DNA of 64,000 bases, from the NCBI GenBank assembly GCA_947568835.1, contig OX387608.1:6114001-6178000 (forward strand), given 5' to 3'. Positions 21,516-32,163 of this stretch are shown piece by piece. Made by a program: the position numbers and the translations under genes. The stretch is from Protonemura montana. Its lineage: Eukaryota > Arthropoda > Insecta > Plecoptera > Nemouridae. The notes beneath the pieces are model-generated. The model saw nothing but the letters and a program-made list of their open reading frames with translations. It was not told the origin of the DNA and made no database searches. How positions within the stretch are numbered: position 1 is the first letter of the stretch; each line of letters opens with the position of its first letter.

Positions 21516-22342
21516 CAGGAATCCTTAACAATCAGACTCTCTCTAATATAATTGATATCCCATTCAAAATAAAACCTCAGCTATCAACACACCTTTCTTC
21601 CTAGCAAAATATTAAAATCGCACCATCACGAAGAGGAAAAGACTACATTAATTTCAAAAACTCATTTTGACAATTTCGCGCGTGTGTTTTATGACAGAGA
21701 GAGAAAGACCTAGAGAAAGTGGGCCAGTAATAAACGGCAACTATCGCCCCATCCCCGAACAGCTGATGAACGGGGCTCGCCCCCGCCAGATCACTATTTT
21801 TAAAACGTACGATTCGACGTCGCACGTCCCTGACTACATCAGAGCACGGAGTGCAGCGACGCAATTCGCAAACATTTTGGCTACCAAGACAAAGTGTATT
21901 CCACTGGGACTAAATTTGAGACAAGCTCTAAAGTCACTCGCTTCAGGTACTCAAGGCTGTTGCGAATGTACACGCCTGACAGTGTCAAAAATAAGATGAT
22001 TCCCAAAGAAGTGCGACATAAATTCGTTGGAGACGTAGCGCATTTTTTATTGCGGCTGGATGCAAGATTCACACACCTATAAAATATCTATGCCAGAACT
22101 TAATTAAGAGTCTCGTCTATTGAGTGGGTGGAGGCACGATTCGAAAATATATTTTTTTTATTTTGAGAAAAAACGCGAAAAAACGGTGGGCAAAAATCTT
22201 GAAATAACCTTCGGGGGGAAAAGAGTGTCGATTCTATCTTCGCTAGCCGGATGTAGTTTTATTTTACATTGGTTATTATGTTTACGTTTTTAGTTAGTTC
22301 CGGAAATTGCTTCAATATATGCATTGCTTTGAGGGTAATTGA
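21516..22342. other. Unassigned sequence with an unrecognised open frame
   Basis: A 110-codon frame on the + strand (21667-21999) in a GC-richer patch has no recognised domain and is overlapped by antisense frames. No splice signals or homology were evident, so no gene is called. Confidence 0.4.
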
Positions 22343-22813
22343 TTAGTGGGGTTTGACGACGCATTTTTTTGACAACGGGGCCTGTGGCATTGTTATAATG
22401 GTATTGGTGAATGAGTGGATGATGATGAACTCAACCAAGCTTAGAAAGAAGATAAATAATCCGGTGTCGGCACGTAGCCTACTCCTGTCGAAGAGCACCA
22501 AGGAGACCACCGGCTTAACGTCCCTTCCGAAGGACGGTACAACTCGAACAGCAGGATTCCTCCACAAATCCATGTCATCGAGAGGTTGATAAGCAAGGCG
22601 AGTGAAGTTGCTGTTTTGACTTTCATCCCTCCAACCTCTCTCCGGAACAGAACTGGTCATGTGTTTAACTTCGGAAATCTCCTGAGAATCGGTGTTTCCA
22701 ACACGCCAAACCATTCGGTGGTTACCCATCCAATACCTGACCAAGCGCAGTGTTGCCTTGAGCAATCTCACTAGAACCTGTGTTTCCAAAACGCCAAACC
22801 ATTCGGTGTGTAA
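22343..22813 (-). repeat. Family A SINE, near-complete, with two 5S-derived head units
   Basis: Antisense order: GGTTTGACGACGCATTTTTT, GAATGAGTGGATGATGATGA, AGACCACCGGCTTAACGTCC, TTTCATCCCTCCAACCTCTC. Two successive 5S-like units follow, each ending near CGCCAAACCATTCGGTG (22698-22725 and 22790-22813). A 160-codon antisense open frame spans it. That frame reads the SINE and should not be annotated as a protein. Confidence 0.9.
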
Positions 22814-23208
22814 TTGTTGTTTCATCTCAGAAACTAATTGAAAATATCATAAAGACAAATACTTTCACCGCGTGTGATCGCAATTGGTCTGGCGTGCAAG
22901 TGTGTGTGTGTATGCGTTGAAAAATTTGGCACCCACACAAAGAAAACATCACATTATAAAAATATCTAAAAATAAGCTAATTACAGAGCACAGAAAGAAT
23001 GTAAAACGGTGTTTAACGTTTGTCCAAAACCCACGTGTAGTCACATGTAAATAATAAACGCAATTTGCTTACATTCAAGTAAGCAAAAAAAAAATCAATT
23101 ATGCTCGCAAAAACCTTTTTTTTCACTTGTATTTGAAAAAGATGTTAAAAGTGAGTGTGCGTGTAGCGGCTGTTGCGACACAAGAATAACTGGCAGCGAG
23201 CCGTTAGG
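22814..23208. other. Unassigned sequence
   Basis: AT-rich with a short GT run at 22900-22911. Nothing recognised. Confidence 0.5.
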
Positions 23209-23400
23209 GTTTGTCCTCGCCATCATCACGTGACGACGACGCCGCGAATGTTTTAACTGATTTTTATGCTCCAGTTAGCGTCGCGACGTCGGCGTCGGCG
23301 TCGCTAGCTGACTCACCTGTCTCTCTCTTTTCCAGTGACGTAAGCACAAACGCTAATTGGCTGGGTCGCTGCAGTTGCTATGGCTTTGTGATGGGCGTTT
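23209..23400. other. GCGTCG/GACGCC-rich patch
   Basis: Contains GACGACGACGCCGCG and GCGTCGCGACGTCGGCGTCG within 100 bases. The + strand is open for 63 codons over the patch. TCTCTCTCTTTTCCAG at 23320-23335 would make a fair splice acceptor, but no partner or domain was found. Similar patches are listed in the findings. Confidence 0.5.
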
Positions 23401-23472
23401 GAAGAACATGTTCGGTTTGGTTATTCGCAAGGTAATCAAACTTAACGGTGGGTCATAGAGTTTATAGGCATG

Positions 23473-23499
23473 GCCAGAGGGCCAGCGTTAATGTTAATC
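23473..23499 (+). repeat. Family E terminal fragment
   Basis: AGAGGGCCAGCGTTAATGTT matches the family E terminal inverted repeat (TCAGAGGGCCAGCGCTAATG), with no recognisable internal part beyond it. Confidence 0.5.
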
Positions 23500-24033
23500 T
23501 TTCTATCGAGGAAACATTGCAAGATTTGGCAATTATTGAATACTAGGGCTTTGAGTCGCGTTGTAGATGAGCGTAATTATATTACTTCTTGTTACTCCAC
23601 TTTACAGCCCTATAAGATACAGCGACTTAAAGTTTACCCTTGTGTTACTCACCATAAGAGAGAACCAAAAAGAGACCCACTTTCCAGCCCGATTAGATAT
23701 ATAAGATATAGAGATTTCTTCTATATTACTTCATTTTTCTTTGGTTAGGGGTACCTATCCCTCATTATTTTTTCGGTTCTTTAATTTAACAAATACTTTT
23801 TCAAATGCTTTCTGTCAACATTTTTAAATGGAAACTATTTCAATCTTAGAATGTGTGTAGTTATTTAAATCTTTATTTTCAACAAAATCATGAAGCCGAT
23901 AAATTTAATAAACGTGGCTGCTCCAAGTTCACAACATTTCTAAGGTGCCCTGCAAACTTCAACTAAATCGGTCAAACCATTGGGCCGATAAAGAAAAAAT
24001 CACAAATCATAAATAACCAAACAATGAGTAACT
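23500..24033. other. Unassigned sequence
   Basis: No family copy. A 92-codon frame on the + strand (23470-23748) begins in the family E fragment and has no recognised domain. Confidence 0.45.
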
Positions 24034-24035
24034 TA

Positions 24036-24237
24036 GGATGAAATCTTATTTGAATAGCAAACGCCATTAATAGGTATTTTATTATTAACAACACTATAAC
24101 CGTCTCAAAAATTTATGCCTAAACGCGGACTCGAACCCTGATCTCCACCTATCGTGGGTGTTGCTCTGAACCATTGAGCTACTTGGACACTGGCTTTAGG
24201 AGACGATTTTAGTGTATTTGATGAGAATGTCAGTTCT
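24036..24237 (-). repeat. Family B element with tRNA-like core
   Basis: Edge GATGAAATCTTATTTGAATA, then GGTATTTTATTATTAACAAC and ACTATAACCGTCTCAAAAAT. A tRNA-like core follows in antisense (24119-24190): box B GGACTCGAACCCTGATCTCC and box A GCTCTGAACCATTGAGCTA. Then GAGACGATTTTAGTGTATTT follows. The right terminal arm is not recognisable. The core lacks the T at anticodon-loop position 33, so it is not a tRNA gene. Confidence 0.75.
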
Positions 24238-24747
24238 CCAAGGAGTATCTTTATCCCCGGGAAGCAAATTGAGCCTTCACTCGCTACGCACAGCGGGGGT
24301 GCAGACATCCATGCAGTCAAAGTGCAAGATAAACCCTTGTGAACGCTTTCTTAATCCTTAATCTGGCATCGGATTTACTGTCTTGAGAAGCACAGCGATT
24401 CTGAGAAGGAGCGACGACGCAGTACCTTCTGTCATCGTGCGTTGGAACGCCGACCTACTCCTGTATACACAAACCCAGTTCTGAGAGAAAATACCTCGAG
24501 TGTGACAAGCTAGTTTCCTAACGCAAACTATAATAATGTGTAGCAAACTATCAAAAGCGTTGTCAAGACTTCTGTGGTAACAGCCAATCTTAATTTCGTT
24601 GACAAATACTCTGGATTTAACTCATTTATGTAGTACTGATACCCGTGAAATACTGGTATCCGTGAGCCAAACGTTTCAAAACAGGTCTTATGTTAGCTCC
24701 TCATTTGGATAAAAACGTATGTAAATGATAGAGTGGGTTATTTGGTG
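24238..24747. other. Unassigned sequence
   Basis: The segment after the family B copy (24238-24340) may be unassigned internal element sequence. Only ATGAGAATG...TCTCCAAG is shared with the 40744 copy. Confidence 0.4.
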
Positions 24748-24780
24748 TTTAACGACGCACTTGGTTTGACACTGAGCTTT
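24748..24780 (-). repeat. Family A tail fragment
   Basis: TTTGGTGTTTAACGACGCAC and TTTGACA match the antisense 3' end of the SINE. The rest is absent. Confidence 0.6.
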
Positions 24781-25926
24781 TGTATAAGGTATTCATAAAC
24801 AAAAAATCCGTAGAAAAACAAATTTTGTCTTACTCGAGACTAGGACCGCAAAGGGGACAGAAAACAGAAGTACGAGCTTCCAGCCTCCTTGGTCTTAATG
24901 TATCCTCAAAGGAATTGCAATTTTGATCCTAACAAAATCAAAGCTACCGGTCACGAGTCATATGAAACCGTGACCCAAGATGGATCGAGAATGCACGAAA
25001 GATTATCATCTTTGAACTTCAAATTAAATATTTCCTCGTGAAACGTGCCGTGTCGATTAACGGCTTCAACATCCTCAACAACTTCATCCACTGAAAATTA
25101 ATTTTAAAAAAATAATACATCTCAGGGAGGCAGGCTACAAGGATTTAATTCGAACTTGAATGTCTATGATATATTTCACTAACGCAGACTCTGAAGGTAG
25201 CTGACAAACCAGAGGCCCATCGAGTCACGGAATTCCTTTAAGCAACCGGCATCGAAACATCTTTTTAAACCGACGCATTTAGCTGCATTTCGGTCCTCGA
25301 TCTTCTTCTTAGGTCTAATTTAATTGAATCTAACTTGGCACGCTATCATTTCGGGGGGTAGAGAGAGAGAGAGAGATCGGGGGAAAAGAGTCGGCATTCA
25401 GCCCGCGTCAAGTATGAATTTTTGGTAATGAGATAATGAAACAGGTGCTGCTTGCCGTAGTGAGTACGCTTAGGCGAAAAACAACAAACAACATTTGAAT
25501 TATTCGCCCGCAACGACGCCCTAAGTGACCAACGAAACGCCATGCATATAAATTTTAACGCTAGCGCAATTGAAATAATTTGCATCTGTAGTAATATCCA
25601 TGAGTAATATAAATAAAAAAAATGTGAGACTATTTTTGTAATTTGTACTCGTTATTTGCGTAGCGCGCACTTTACGTGTAAAATTATATTTATGGACTTG
25701 GATGGAGAATCTGTAATGTCTTCGCCTGGTGGCGACAAAACTTCACTGCTTTTCAGAATTGGTTTTTGGCAAAAACATGTTTGGATCTGGTTGATTTTGT
25801 GTGGAAAAAACGGGTATAATTCAACGTGGGTTCAGTGATCGGTAAAGTCACAAGTCTTGCAAGAGATATTAAAGTCTTGAAATAATATGTTTCTCAGCGC
25901 AAGTCTTTTTGTTTTACACGTTACGC
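24781..25926. other. Unassigned; candidate regulatory patch at 25380-25600
   Basis: 25362-25375 is a GA run. 25380-25600 combines GC-richer words with AT-rich TAAT/ATGCAT motifs (GCCATGCATATAAATTTT, AATAATTTGCAT) and is single-copy in the window. A conserved non-coding role is only a guess. Confidence 0.3.
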
Positions 25927-26260
25927 CAGAGTCCCGGCGCTAATGTGTTACATCGGAGTTGACAAGCCGGCAAGACGTAGTACCGGTGGTGACCACCCGA
26001 TGGCGCTTGAGGCCGTACTTTTTAACATATATCTCTGCGATTAAATAATTATAAATCAAAATATCGGTGCATGTTTATCAATCGTTGAGGTTAGCATTAA
26101 AAAAAAGAGTAATTGTGAATAAGCTCTCTCAAATAAGTGTAATCTGAGAGAAATAACGAATTGAAAGTGGAAACGATGGTAACTCCATCTCTAGTCTACC
26201 TCAATTTTCGTCGGTACAGTAGCTATTTTTCAGGAAGGCAGTTTAACATTAGCGCTGAAA
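25927..26260 (+). repeat. Family E TIR element
   Basis: Left end GTCCCGGCGCTAATGTGTTA, then CCCGATGGCGCTTGAGGCCG, TATCAATCGTTGAGGTTAGC, a TCTGAGAGAAATAACGAATT-like block and AACTCCATCTCTAG. The right end is GTTTAACATTAGCGCTG. The same blocks in the same order occur at 35443, 44199 and 50136. It is a non-autonomous DNA element with inverted ends. Confidence 0.75.
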
Positions 26261-27697
26261 CAACCAAGTGTTTCATAATACCAGAAAAGTTGCATTAAAA
26301 ATCTTATACAAAACAATTGACTGAGCCTTTGGGCCAATATGAACACAACATATTGTTGAGAATTGTTGTCTACAAAATGATTTTCACCCTGCAGGTCGAT
26401 CTTCTTTTTTTTCATTGATTTAATTTAATCAAGTTAAATATTTTACAAAATATTTATAAAGGAAGTAAAATGTTAGTGAATACCCACATAGACCTCATGG
26501 CTTGTGTGTGCGGGAAAGGTACGAAAATTGCTTATTAACTTGCTAACATTGACTTTCATTTACTTTAAACTTAACGAGTTTTCCGCTGTAATTCATTCAA
26601 TTGTTTGGCGCCCAATGAATGTTATTTGTTTTTGCAAGAAGTTAAAGATGAAATACCTGCTGATGAGGTGCTATAGCTTTCGACGCCAGTGGGTTGATTC
26701 CCTCTCGCAAGGAGAAGTCATTTGCTGGAAAGAAGAAACGTCTATTAAAACATGTAATGTTAAGGCTACAAAGAACAGGATTGACGTTCAGGCAAACATG
26801 GCGGCGATTCCATCTGTTTTCAAGGTTTCAATTTCTCAGGGTTTTTCCCCAAGGCCAGAGTTGGAATTTCCCATACAAGAGTTTTGGCTGAATTTTCTTC
26901 CCACAGCCGAGTTGGAATGTCCCATCCAAGAGTTTTGGTTCCTAGTGATGCCAAAGTCCCGCTCATGTTCTTCCCTCAAAAGCGCAAACACTATCAAGAA
27001 AACCACTGGTGAGTGCTTTTGCGAGAAGAGCCGGGGCAAAAATCATAAATCGCGTCACTGTCGTTGTCAATTCGATATCACTTAATGCTAATTTTAAGGT
27101 TTTTAAAGACAAAACAAGCTCGATTAAGGACATAACTAAAAAAGAAACATCTCAAACTAGTAAAGTTTTCTCGCAATTGGCAGAAACAGGAAAATTTCAG
27201 GAAAATGTTGCACGAAAATTGGCAGGAAAATGAGTTCCCATACGCGGAACAAAGCCCCAGACCTGAGCTTATTGCTTGTTAACCGAACGGGAACAATATT
27301 TTGTGAGGGCGATAAAATATCTGATTAGCTGATTTTGAAGCCATTGCGTTAAACAGAATATTTGTTTTGCAACCTCTTTATTAAAATATCAGTAGTTATA
27401 AAATCAGCATAGGCAAGTTATTCTCCCCATCTTTGTAAGTGTACCAAAACAAACGGCATTTAACATTAAAGAAACCATCCTGCCTGACTATTAGTTATCG
27501 ACAATACTAGAGGCATCAACTTCTCATCAGGCTCGCTCCTCGGCAAGCATCCTAACGACACACGTCTTCGTTTTTAATGAACCCAATCGCGAGAGGAAGG
27601 GAGAGAGTGATGGGTGGGAAATAATTCCGCTCGTCGACGCCATTCATCATGGCGTGAATTCCCGTGATCCGGGGCGAGAAATGCGTGGAAAAACGCA
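26261..27697. other. Unassigned sequence with a 193-codon open frame
   Basis: A + strand frame (26504-27085) contains a 51-bp tandem duplication (two GAGTTGGAATNTCCCATNCA blocks, at 26858 and 26909) and is followed by a good donor-like GTGAGT at 27008. It has no recognised domain and could be chance. I leave it unnamed. Confidence 0.3.
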
Positions 27698-28050
27698 CGC
27701 GGATCAAGTATAGTGCGTGCATTGCTAGCTTACCACAAAACTAGATAACTCATTTTTATATTGCATGTCGCATACAAAAATTTTTAGATATTTCCATAAC
27801 TTTTCCTATCGTGCAATAGTTTATTGTTTCAAAATTGGTACTTTTAATATTTTAAGTGAGTCTATTGTCCCTACTTTAAAAGGTCTTAGGGTAACAAAAG
27901 TTTGGGACATTATGGTTTTTAGACTCATGTCTACTTCATCTTACTTTAGCACAAGTTTTGACAAACGGGTTTTGAATGCTAAGTGAAGAACAACTAAATT
28001 TCCAAACTTTTCGTAACTTCCTGTAACTTCAAGTGTTAAAGCAGTCCTGA
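27698..28050 (+). repeat. Second copy of the 19727 repeat plus family D left arm
   Basis: 27698-27910 matches 19727-19995 block by block. From 27911, TATGGTTTTTAGACTCATGT then GAATGCTAAGTGAAGAACAA and a TGTTAAAGCAGTCCT-like block give the left arm of family D. The right arm is missing, so the palindrome is reduced to half. Confidence 0.75.
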
Positions 28051-28910
28051 GAATTTTCAGATAACAAAAGAACCGCAAAAATTATAATAACTACCTAGGT
28101 AAGGCATCCTAAATGAATCGAACTAAAATAATCAAGGTCAATAATTAAAAAACTAGCATATTTTGTAAATTCAAAAATATGACACGGAAAATTTGTCGTT
28201 TTTTTACTACCCAACCAATTGTGTGTGGGAAAAGTTTAAGACGTGATAATTCCACCCATTCACCACTCGAGGCTTGCTGACAAGAACACGATCTAGCTGT
28301 GTTGAGAGGCGTTTCGAAAGACAGTGACGTTCAGGAAGGGTTCTTAACGTACGGGAAGACGGACGGCTTCGAAAGCACTGGAGCACAGCCATCCAAGTCT
28401 CGCGAGGAATATTTTTAATGGCACCCAATAACAACTTCCGCTCCAACACTTTATGTAGAACGAGAGAAAATTATGTGCATAAAATAATTATAAGCGAGTT
28501 GGTGACTTTTGAAATTCAAAGCTTTTCCAGCGAGATGGTTAATTTATTTTGCGACTTTTATGAAACTCGTCTGTTATTGGTGAAAAGGGTCTTTGGGACT
28601 GCAAAGAAAAATATGTATAGGTGCAAGAGTGGAGGTGGTGTACTTCGAAGAAAGTTTGAAATCAAGTGCTCTTCAGGGAGTTTCAAAGACGTGGAGTACC
28701 TATCCCCCTAATGTATAAATGAGGCTGTGGAAATTTGTTCAGTGAATTTAAATCGTGAAGATTATCAGATGCCTGCATGAGCTCTGGTCTTCCGTAACCG
28801 GAAGACACGATGCCATAATAAGCCATGCTGATCCGCTTTAGTTAGTTCGATAGACCAACGGTAAGAGACGGTGACTTACTAAAAACAAATTATCCATAAA
28901 AACTGTCCAA
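28051..28910. other. Unassigned sequence
   Basis: Open frames on both strands around 28207-28711 lack recognised domains. No repeat copy seen. Confidence 0.45.
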
Positions 28911-28976
28911 ATGGCCGTGACGGGTCACCCATTCAATAAAAAACACAGCGCAGTGTTGCTTAACTTCGATTGTCTA
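28911..28976 (-). repeat. Family A 5S-derived head fragment
   Basis: GGTCACCCATTCAATAAAAA and CAGTGTTGCTTAACTTCGAT are the antisense of the 5S box C and box A regions. Body and second unit are absent. Confidence 0.65.
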
Positions 28977-29575
28977 AATCAATTCGGCGACTGAAAATAA
29001 CCCCACAAACTGATATGAGTAAGTACACATACAAGTACTATGCTATATTTGTATGTAAGTAGGTACTTACTTATAAGTATATCATAAGAACACATATTTT
29101 TAAAACGCATATTTTAAACAGCAGACGTCATATTTTCGAAGAGTTACTGAGGTTAACTTTATAATTTATGCTGAATACGCTTCAAATTTAAAAAAAACTT
29201 CCGGTTAAGATGAAAATAGGAGAATCGAATTGGATATGACCATAGAGACGAGTTTTGTTCGCAAGTTATCTTTTTAATCGGGCATTTCAGTACTGCCCAA
29301 ATTTCAGTCCATTTTACACCCTTACAGGCTGCATGAAGCTAGTTGTACACCCCTGTTTAGATCAGCCCTTGACATATCGTGTCTGGAGTACGCTGAACCC
29401 AAGGGGTGCTAGCGTGACAGATGTGTCTCTCACGACTCCTCATTTTTTCTTTGAAAAGTGGAAAACGCGAGAACGCATTCATGACGACCCTGCGCATATC
29501 ATCACGCACTATAACACTTGCCTGTTACGACCACGCGAATGTTTCTTTTTTTTTGCACCAGCGCTGGCGCCATAG
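28977..29575. other. Unassigned sequence
   Basis: 29020-29085 contains partly palindromic AAGTAC/GTACTT words. A 106-codon + frame at 29255-29575 has no recognised domain. Confidence 0.45.
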
Positions 29576-29599
29576 TATCGTCTGGTTCTGAACTCGAGG

Positions 29600-30064
29600 T
29601 CATGACCTTGTGCATCTGATAGGGGACCCGTTTATGACCTTATTCATGACCTAACTCGTGACCTTGCTCGTGACATTACGCATGGCCTTGCTCATGATTA
29701 TTTATTTATTTATTTTGTGGTGTTTAACGACGCACGTTTTTGACATATGGCCAAGCGGAACTGGTCAAATGGCGTCGGTGAATGAGTGGATGATGATGAA
29801 CCTAACCTAGCCTAGAAGGGAGGAGGGGAAACCCGGTGCCGGCATGTAGCCTACTCCTGTCGAAGAGCACCAAGGGGACCACCGACTTAACGTCTCTTCC
29901 GAAGGACGGTACAACTCGAACAGCAGGATTCCTCCACAAATCCGTGCTGTCTAAAGGTTGAAAAGCAAGGCTAGTGAAGTTGCTGTACTAACTTTCGTCC
30001 CTCCAACCTCTCTCCCGAACAGAACTGGTCATGTGTGTGATGGTTTGCTCATGATTTACTCACG
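29600..30064. repeat. Degenerate CTCGTGACCTTG-type short tandem repeat, split by a SINE
   Basis: 12- to 13-bp units related to CTCATGACCTTG occur at 29600-29699 (TTATGACCTTATTCATGACC, TCGTGACCTTGCTCGTGACA). They resume after the family A insertion at about 30045 (TTGCTCATGATTTACTCACG). Confidence 0.55.
29700..30044 (-). mobile_element. Family A SINE insertion with 12-bp target-site duplication
   Basis: The insert runs from an ATTTATTTATTTATTTTG tail (antisense) through GTGTTTAACGACGCAC and the whole body to GAACAGAACTGGTCATGTGT. It is flanked by TTGCTCATGATT at 29688-29699 and again at 30045-30056, a perfect direct repeat. This fixes the 3' end of the family as an A/T-rich repeat tail and shows movement by target-primed reverse transcription, as in LINE-dependent SINEs. 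The 5S head is missing, so the copy is 5' truncated. Confidence 0.93.
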
Positions 30065-30108
30065 TCCTAAGGCATGCATTTGTGGACTAACCCATCCTAA
30101 CGTAGAAT

Positions 30109-30146
30109 AACCTAACCTAACCTAACCTAATCCTAACCTAACCTAG
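30109..30146. repeat. Interstitial CCTAA (TTAGG-type) array
   Basis: About seven CCTAA units (CCTAACCTAACCTAACCTAA, then TCCTAACCTAACCTA). TTAGG is the canonical arthropod telomere unit. Such short arrays can also arise from the AACCTAACCTAGCC word within the family A body. Confidence 0.7.
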
Positions 30147-30553
30147 ACTTAACGAAGAGACAGAACGTGGTAGTCAAGATTTTTTAAACCTTGCCTCACC
30201 TATAAGGCAACGGGCACTGTTTGAAGCTAGCTTTTTAAAACATGAAAGAAAATGCAAATCAATTTCTTTACTGATAGTGATAATTAACTGCTTTCTTAGT
30301 GGGTGTCAAGGCGAAGAATTCTGAAGTTTTAAGTTTTTCTTGTAACTCACGTAGTTTAGGGCATTTAGGTGTGCCGGTAATGTGCAAAAGTCACCGACAA
30401 ATAAATTTTATCAATGCCAAGTCTCATTTCACATGGCAAAGCAAAGGAAACTAGTAAAACAGAATGAGTCTTAGGGGTCTACCAACTCAGAGACGATTTA
30501 ACCTCACGATTTCAAACGACTTATTCCGTCTTAAAAATTGCATTTCATATTGG
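30147..30553. other. Unassigned sequence
   Basis: Nothing recognised. Confidence 0.5.
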
Positions 30554-30835
30554 GATGAAATCTTCTTTAAATTGCAAACGCTTGCAATGCGCGGGGTATT
30601 TTATTATTAACAACACTATAACCGTCTCATTAAATACACTAAAATCGTCTCAAAATGCGAGTGTCCAAATAGCTCAATGGTTTAGAGCAACACCCGCGAT
30701 AGGTGGAGATCAGGGTTCGAGTCCCCGTTTGGGCCGGCCATTTTTGAGACGGTTATAGTGTTGTTAATAATAAAATACCCTTGCATTTCTTAGATTGTTA
30801 TTATTTTATGGTTCAACGAGCAATGTGGCGTATGT
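30554..30835 (+). repeat. Family B foldback element with tRNA-like core
   Basis: Left edge GATGAAATCTTCTTTAAATT, then TTGCAAACGCTTGCAATGCG and TATTATTAACAACACTATAA. The tRNA-like core at 30661-30735 carries TAGCTCAATGGTTTAGAGC (box A) and GGGTTCGAGTCCCCG (box B). The right arm is TTTTTGAGACGGTTATAGTG then TTGTTAATAATAAAATACC. The right arm is the near-perfect inverse of the inner left arm (about 35 bp). Beyond it comes GGTTCAACGAGCAATGTGGC, shared with the 33520 copy. Open frames over the core are incidental. Confidence 0.85.
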
Positions 30836-31562
30836 CATCGGTTATGATGTAGCTATTTTTTCAGTTCACTGTTGGCCCCCAGAATGACCGGAAAAACCAG
30901 AAAAGAATTTTCTCCCATTGAACGAAGTCTAGTCAAGCTCCATACGTTCACAATTTATTTTACACCCCACTTTAAGCTTCAACATCTTTGTGTCAGTGGC
31001 TTGAATGTCCAGAGAGTATGTGTACATTGGCATGTATTATCGGCCATCAGGTTTGAACATGTTGAAAGATGTGGACATTCACACGTGTTGGTTTTATTTT
31101 AGTTTTAGTTTTATTATTATTATGCTAAAAAGGACCGTACAGACTTTTAGCTGCAATACTACAAGTTTAAAAGATTTTGATTTATCGTAAGTATTCAGAT
31201 AAAACACATGTGCAGAGTAGCCCAAAAGCGAAGATCAAAAATAAACATTGTTTTTCTCCTCGTTTTGGCGACCATACGCGTTCAACAGAAAGAAAACAGA
31301 AAATAAAAAAAGACACCCGAAGAGAATGAGCAAAGACGTAAAAATAATAGTGATATTTTTAATAATTCAACCGAATAGACTGCTCAGTCACGAATAATAA
31401 ATCGGCGGGCGTCGGGCGTCAGGCGTCGCCTTGGTGAAAAAGCGTCGGTCCATAGTGTTGCCGTGTAGCTTATCTATCGCCATGATCTTTCGCGAGACGC
31501 CTACTTGATCACGAGTCGCGCAGCTCTCGCTTATCAAGCTAACGAACGAAATTTAAAACACA
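30836..31562. other. Unassigned sequence with a GCGTCG patch
   Basis: 31403-31440 is another GGCGTCGGGCGTC-type patch. No gene recognised. Confidence 0.45.
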
Positions 31563-31740
31563 TTTGTGATGTTTAACGACGCGTTTTTTAACACCGGGTT
31601 ATGTGGCTCTGGTTAAAAGTCGGTGGTTAATAGGTGAGGACAAACGTTTTCTAGCCTAGAAGTGAGAGAGCGATGCCGGAACAACTAGAAAAGCAAAATT
31701 AGTTCATTAACCCTTGCTGTAGAGAGGTTAGTACTAAATA
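31563..31740 (-). repeat. Family A SINE, strongly degenerate
   Basis: GTGATGTTTAACGACGCGTT, GTTATGTGGCTCTGG, TTTTCTAGCCTAGAAGTGAG and CTGTAGAGAGGTTAG follow the antisense order of the family with many changes and gaps. It is an old copy. Confidence 0.6.
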
Positions 31741-31964
31741 TTAGCTCACGTCTGACAGCACTGGATCCTCTTTATCAAAATAATTTTCCTGCACTTTCCA
31801 ACTCAAACTAAAATGAAAAGCTGACTATTAATTATTTTGTAAGATAGTCTCTCAAAATAGATGTAAGACATATTCGAGGTCATGAGAATCACCAATGAAT
31901 TGTTTGAGTGCTGTTTGGTCGATCATTTCTTATCCTGAAAGTACTACGTATTCCCTTTACAGCA

Positions 31965-32163
31965 GCTGATCCCAAGTACCGAAGTTAAGCAACACTGCAC
32001 TGGGTCAGGTATTGGATGGGTGACCACCGAACGGTTTGGCGTGTTGGAAACACCGGTCCTCGTGAGACCACTGACGTTAAGCAACACTGCGGTATATCAT
32101 ATATTGGATGGATGACCAAAGTATTCATGTCCAGTTGTGTCTGGGAGAGAGGCTGGAGAGATA
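31965..32163 (+). repeat. Family A 5S-derived dimeric head plus start of body
   Basis: CCGAAGTTAAGCAACACTGC, then TATTGGATGGGTGACCACC, then GTTGGAAACACCGGTCCTCG. A second GTTAAGCAACACTGCGG and TTGGATGGATGACC follow, then the body start CTGGGAGAGAGGCTGGAG. The first unit holds close 5S box A, intermediate and box C counterparts. This is the clearest sense-strand view that the head is a duplicated 5S rRNA. Confidence 0.88.

Noticed and set aside
21667-21999. 110-codon open frame in a GC-richer patch
   Set aside because: Antisense frames overlap it and no domain or exon border was found. GC-rich patches in this window tend to be open by chance.
22343-22825. 160-codon antisense open frame
   Set aside because: It lies entirely within a family A SINE copy including its 5S-derived head. 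Similar frames appear and vanish in other copies.
26504-27085. 193-codon open frame as a gene
   Set aside because: No domain. It contains a 51-bp tandem duplication and ends in low-information sequence. The GTGAGT at 27008 would be a good donor, but no acceptor with a convincing peptide was found.
30661-30735. Functional tRNA gene
   Set aside because: A and B boxes are good, but the anticodon loop lacks the invariant T33, the acceptor stem does not close, and the block is repeated inside family B elements.
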